Source: an uncultured Lachnospiraceae bacterium (GTDB lineage: Bacteria > Bacillota > Clostridia > Lachnospirales > Lachnospiraceae). From it: DNA of 14,736 nucleotides. The translations under genes and the position numbers were made by a program. Where the stretch lies: assembly GCA_947591115.1 (NCBI GenBank), contig CANQCX010000027.1, positions 1-14,736 of the forward strand. The letters are read 5' to 3'. Below are positions 13,373-14,736 of the stretch, piece by piece. The stretch's first letter is position 1. Every line of letters starts with the position of its first letter. The notes beneath the pieces are model-generated. The model ran no database searches. It was not told where the DNA came from and saw nothing but the letters and a program-made list of their open reading frames with translations.

Positions 13373-13417
13373 ACGTTAGTTAATCTAGGTAATAATTTAG
13401 GAGAGAAGGGTAAGAAA

Positions 13418-13903
13418 ATGGATAAAAAGAATATCTTGACTTATGAAGGTCTCAAAAAATTGGAGGATGAATTACAGGATTTACGGGTTGTAAAACGGAA
13501 AGAGGTTGCCCAGAAGATCAAAGAGGCACGCGAACAGGGCGATCTGTCCGAGAACGCGGAATACGATGCTGCCAAAGACGAGCAGCGCGATATTGAGGCG
13601 CGTATTGAAGAAATCGAAAAGATTTTAAAAAATGCGGAAGTTGTTGTAGAAGAAGAGGTTGATCTTGAGAAAATCAGCATCGGATGCAAAGTAAAAATTT
13701 TGGATTGTGAATTTGATGAAGAATTAACATATAAAATTGTAGGTTCTACGGAAGCAAACAGCTTAAAGGGAAAAATTTCCAACGAATCTCCGGTCGGAAA
13801 GGCGCTGATCGGTCATAAAGTCGGCGAAATCGTTACGGTGGAGACTCAAATGGGAGAGCTGCAGTACAAGGTACTGGAGATTCAAAGATCCAGTGTAGAA
13901 TAA
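13418..13903 (+). CDS. greA: Transcription elongation factor GreA
   Basis: GreA rescues backtracked RNA polymerase by stimulating cleavage of the RNA 3' end through the secondary channel. The 161-residue protein has the N-terminal coiled coil (about 8-75). Its tip loop GDLSENAEYDAAKDEQ carries the acidic pair Asp42 and Glu45 that act at the polymerase active site. A C-terminal FKBP-like domain (about 83-160) follows, with SPVGKALIGHKVGE, the typical end motif. The length is normal. The ATG at 13418 has two possible ribosome sites, AGGAG and GAAGGG, the nearer about eight bases upstream. lysS follows after 30 bases; greA next to lysS is a common order in Firmicutes. Confidence 0.97.
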   Translation: MDKKNILTYEGLKKLEDELQDLRVVKRKEVAQKIKEAREQGDLSENAEYDAAKDEQRDIEARIEEIEKILKNAEVVVEEEVDLEKISIGCKVKILDCEFDEELTYKIVGSTEANSLKGKISNESPVGKALIGHKVGEIVTVETQMGELQYKVLEIQRSSVE

Positions 13904-13933
13904 ATAAATTCAGTGATAGAAGCGGAGGAACGT

Positions 13934-14736
13934 ATGGCGGAGCAGAATAACGGGAATCAGAATGGCGGGCAGCAGGACATTAACCAGCTTTTAAAAGTCC
14001 GTCGTGAAAAATTAAAGGAGCTTCAGGATAACGGAAAGGATCCGTTTGTCATTACAAAATATGATGTATCGCAGCACAGCGCAGACATCAAAGAGCATTA
14101 TGAGGAGCTGGAAGGGAAAGAAGTATCCGTTGCCGGCCGTATGATGTTTAAACGCGTTATGGGAAAAGCTTCTTTTTGCAACGTTCAGGATTTAAAGGGA
14201 AGCATTCAGGCGTACGTTGCGCGGGATAATATCGGCGAAGATTCCTATAAAGATTTTAAAAAGTACGATGTGGGCGATATTCTGGGAATCAAGGGCGAAG
14301 TATTTAAGACAAAAACGGGCGAAATTTCCATTCATGCCTCGGAAGTAACGCTGCTGTCCAAGAGTCTGCAGATCCTTCCGGAAAAATTTCATGGATTGAC
14401 CGATACCGATACCCGCTACCGTCAAAGGTATGTTGACCTGATCATGAATGAAGATGTCAAAGATACGTTTATCAAACGTTCCAAAGTCATCAGCAGCATC
14501 CGCCGTTATCTGGATGCGCAGGGGTTTATGGAGGTAGAAACCCCGATGCTGGTATACAATGCGGGCGGAGCGGCAGCAAGACCGTTTTATACGCATTTTA
14601 ATGCATTGAATGAGGATTTAAAGCTTCGGATTTCGATCGAGCTTTACTTAAAGCGTCTGATCGTGGGCGGTCTGGAACGCGTATATGAAATCGGGCGCGT
14701 GTTCCGCAACGAAGGCGTGGACACCCGTCACAATCC
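13934..14736 (+). CDS. lysS: Lysyl-tRNA synthetase class II, 3' end outside the window
   Basis: The enzyme charges tRNA-Lys with lysine. The first 267 codons are present and open to the window edge. After a Gln/Asn/Gly-rich start (residues 2-16) comes the DINQLLKVRREKLKEL helix and the OB-fold anticodon-binding domain (about 55-150, with VAGRMMFKRVMGKASFC). The KFHGLTDTDTRYRQRYVDLI linker leads to class II motif 1 around the sequence YLDAQGFMEVETPML. Motif 2 begins with YEIGRVFRNEG shortly before the cut. The ATG at 13934 has GGAGGA five bases upstream. The rest of the catalytic domain, including motif 3, should follow downstream. It is cotranscribed with greA. No T-box leader is seen, which is usual for lysS of this kind. 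Confidence 0.96.
   Translation, partial: MAEQNNGNQNGGQQDINQLLKVRREKLKELQDNGKDPFVITKYDVSQHSADIKEHYEELEGKEVSVAGRMMFKRVMGKASFCNVQDLKGSIQAYVARDNIGEDSYKDFKKYDVGDILGIKGEVFKTKTGEISIHASEVTLLSKSLQILPEKFHGLTDTDTRYRQRYVDLIMNEDVKDTFIKRSKVISSIRRYLDAQGFMEVETPMLVYNAGGAAARPFYTHFNALNEDLKLRISIELYLKRLIVGGLERVYEIGRVFRNEGVDTRHN

Noticed and set aside
13373..13417. T-box or riboswitch before greA-lysS
   Set aside because: The leader is only about 39 bases and shows no such structure.
13904..13933. Separate promoter or terminator between greA and lysS
   Set aside because: The 30-base gap holds only the lysS ribosome site; the genes read as one unit.

Overview
The window looks like ordinary chromosome from a Gram-positive anaerobe of the Clostridia, most likely a Lachnospiraceae-type gut bacterium. 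The grounds are: strong AGGAGG-like ribosome binding sites, sigma-A-type promoters with 17-bp spacing (several with an extended TGC before the -10), moderate G+C, a Tad pilus locus tail carrying an FHA protein, a SleB-type cell wall hydrolase with SH3 domains, type III pantothenate kinase, and a greA-lysS pair. The taxonomic guess comes from gene content and protein style, not from a database search. I see no rRNA, tRNA, CRISPR array, insertion sequence, integrase or phage gene. No gene-free stretch exceeds 300 bases.

Layout. (1) Bases 1-1835 are the end of a Tad/Flp pilus operon with overlapping genes: an A24 prepilin peptidase, a short TadE-like pseudopilin with a prepilin-type cleavage motif, and a protein with an FHA domain. 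(2) Bases 1847-2542 are a rhomboid protease with its own promoter. (3) Bases 2511-4206 hold a flavodoxin-fold/SCP2 fusion that runs convergently into a small soluble histidine kinase; the two coding regions overlap by 44 bases. (4) Bases 4313-5884 hold a HIT-family hydrolase convergent with murG, separated by a very strong GC-rich hairpin. (5) Bases 6123-7917 hold a small membrane/coiled-coil protein, then pgi with its own promoter and a clear terminator. (6) Bases 7966-9364 are a free-standing cell wall hydrolase unit with a consensus promoter, a WalR-like direct repeat at the transcription start, a leader hairpin and a terminator. (7) Bases 9369-13347 form one tight operon: argF, birA, a short conserved-looking unknown, coaX and dusB. 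(8) Bases 13344-14736 are greA and the 5' part of lysS, driven by a consensus promoter whose -35 lies over the dusB stop codon.

Working together: the first block assembles a surface pilus. murG, the SleB/SH3 hydrolase and possibly its WalR-like control concern the cell wall. pgi, argF, birA, coaX, dusB, greA and lysS are core metabolism and translation. I do not see an obviously new multi-gene system. The points most worth following up are the WalR-like box on the hydrolase gene, the flavodoxin-SCP2 fusion beside an orphan soluble kinase, the peptidase/pseudopilin/FHA cluster, and two short uncharacterised proteins (6123-6425 and 11245-11586).
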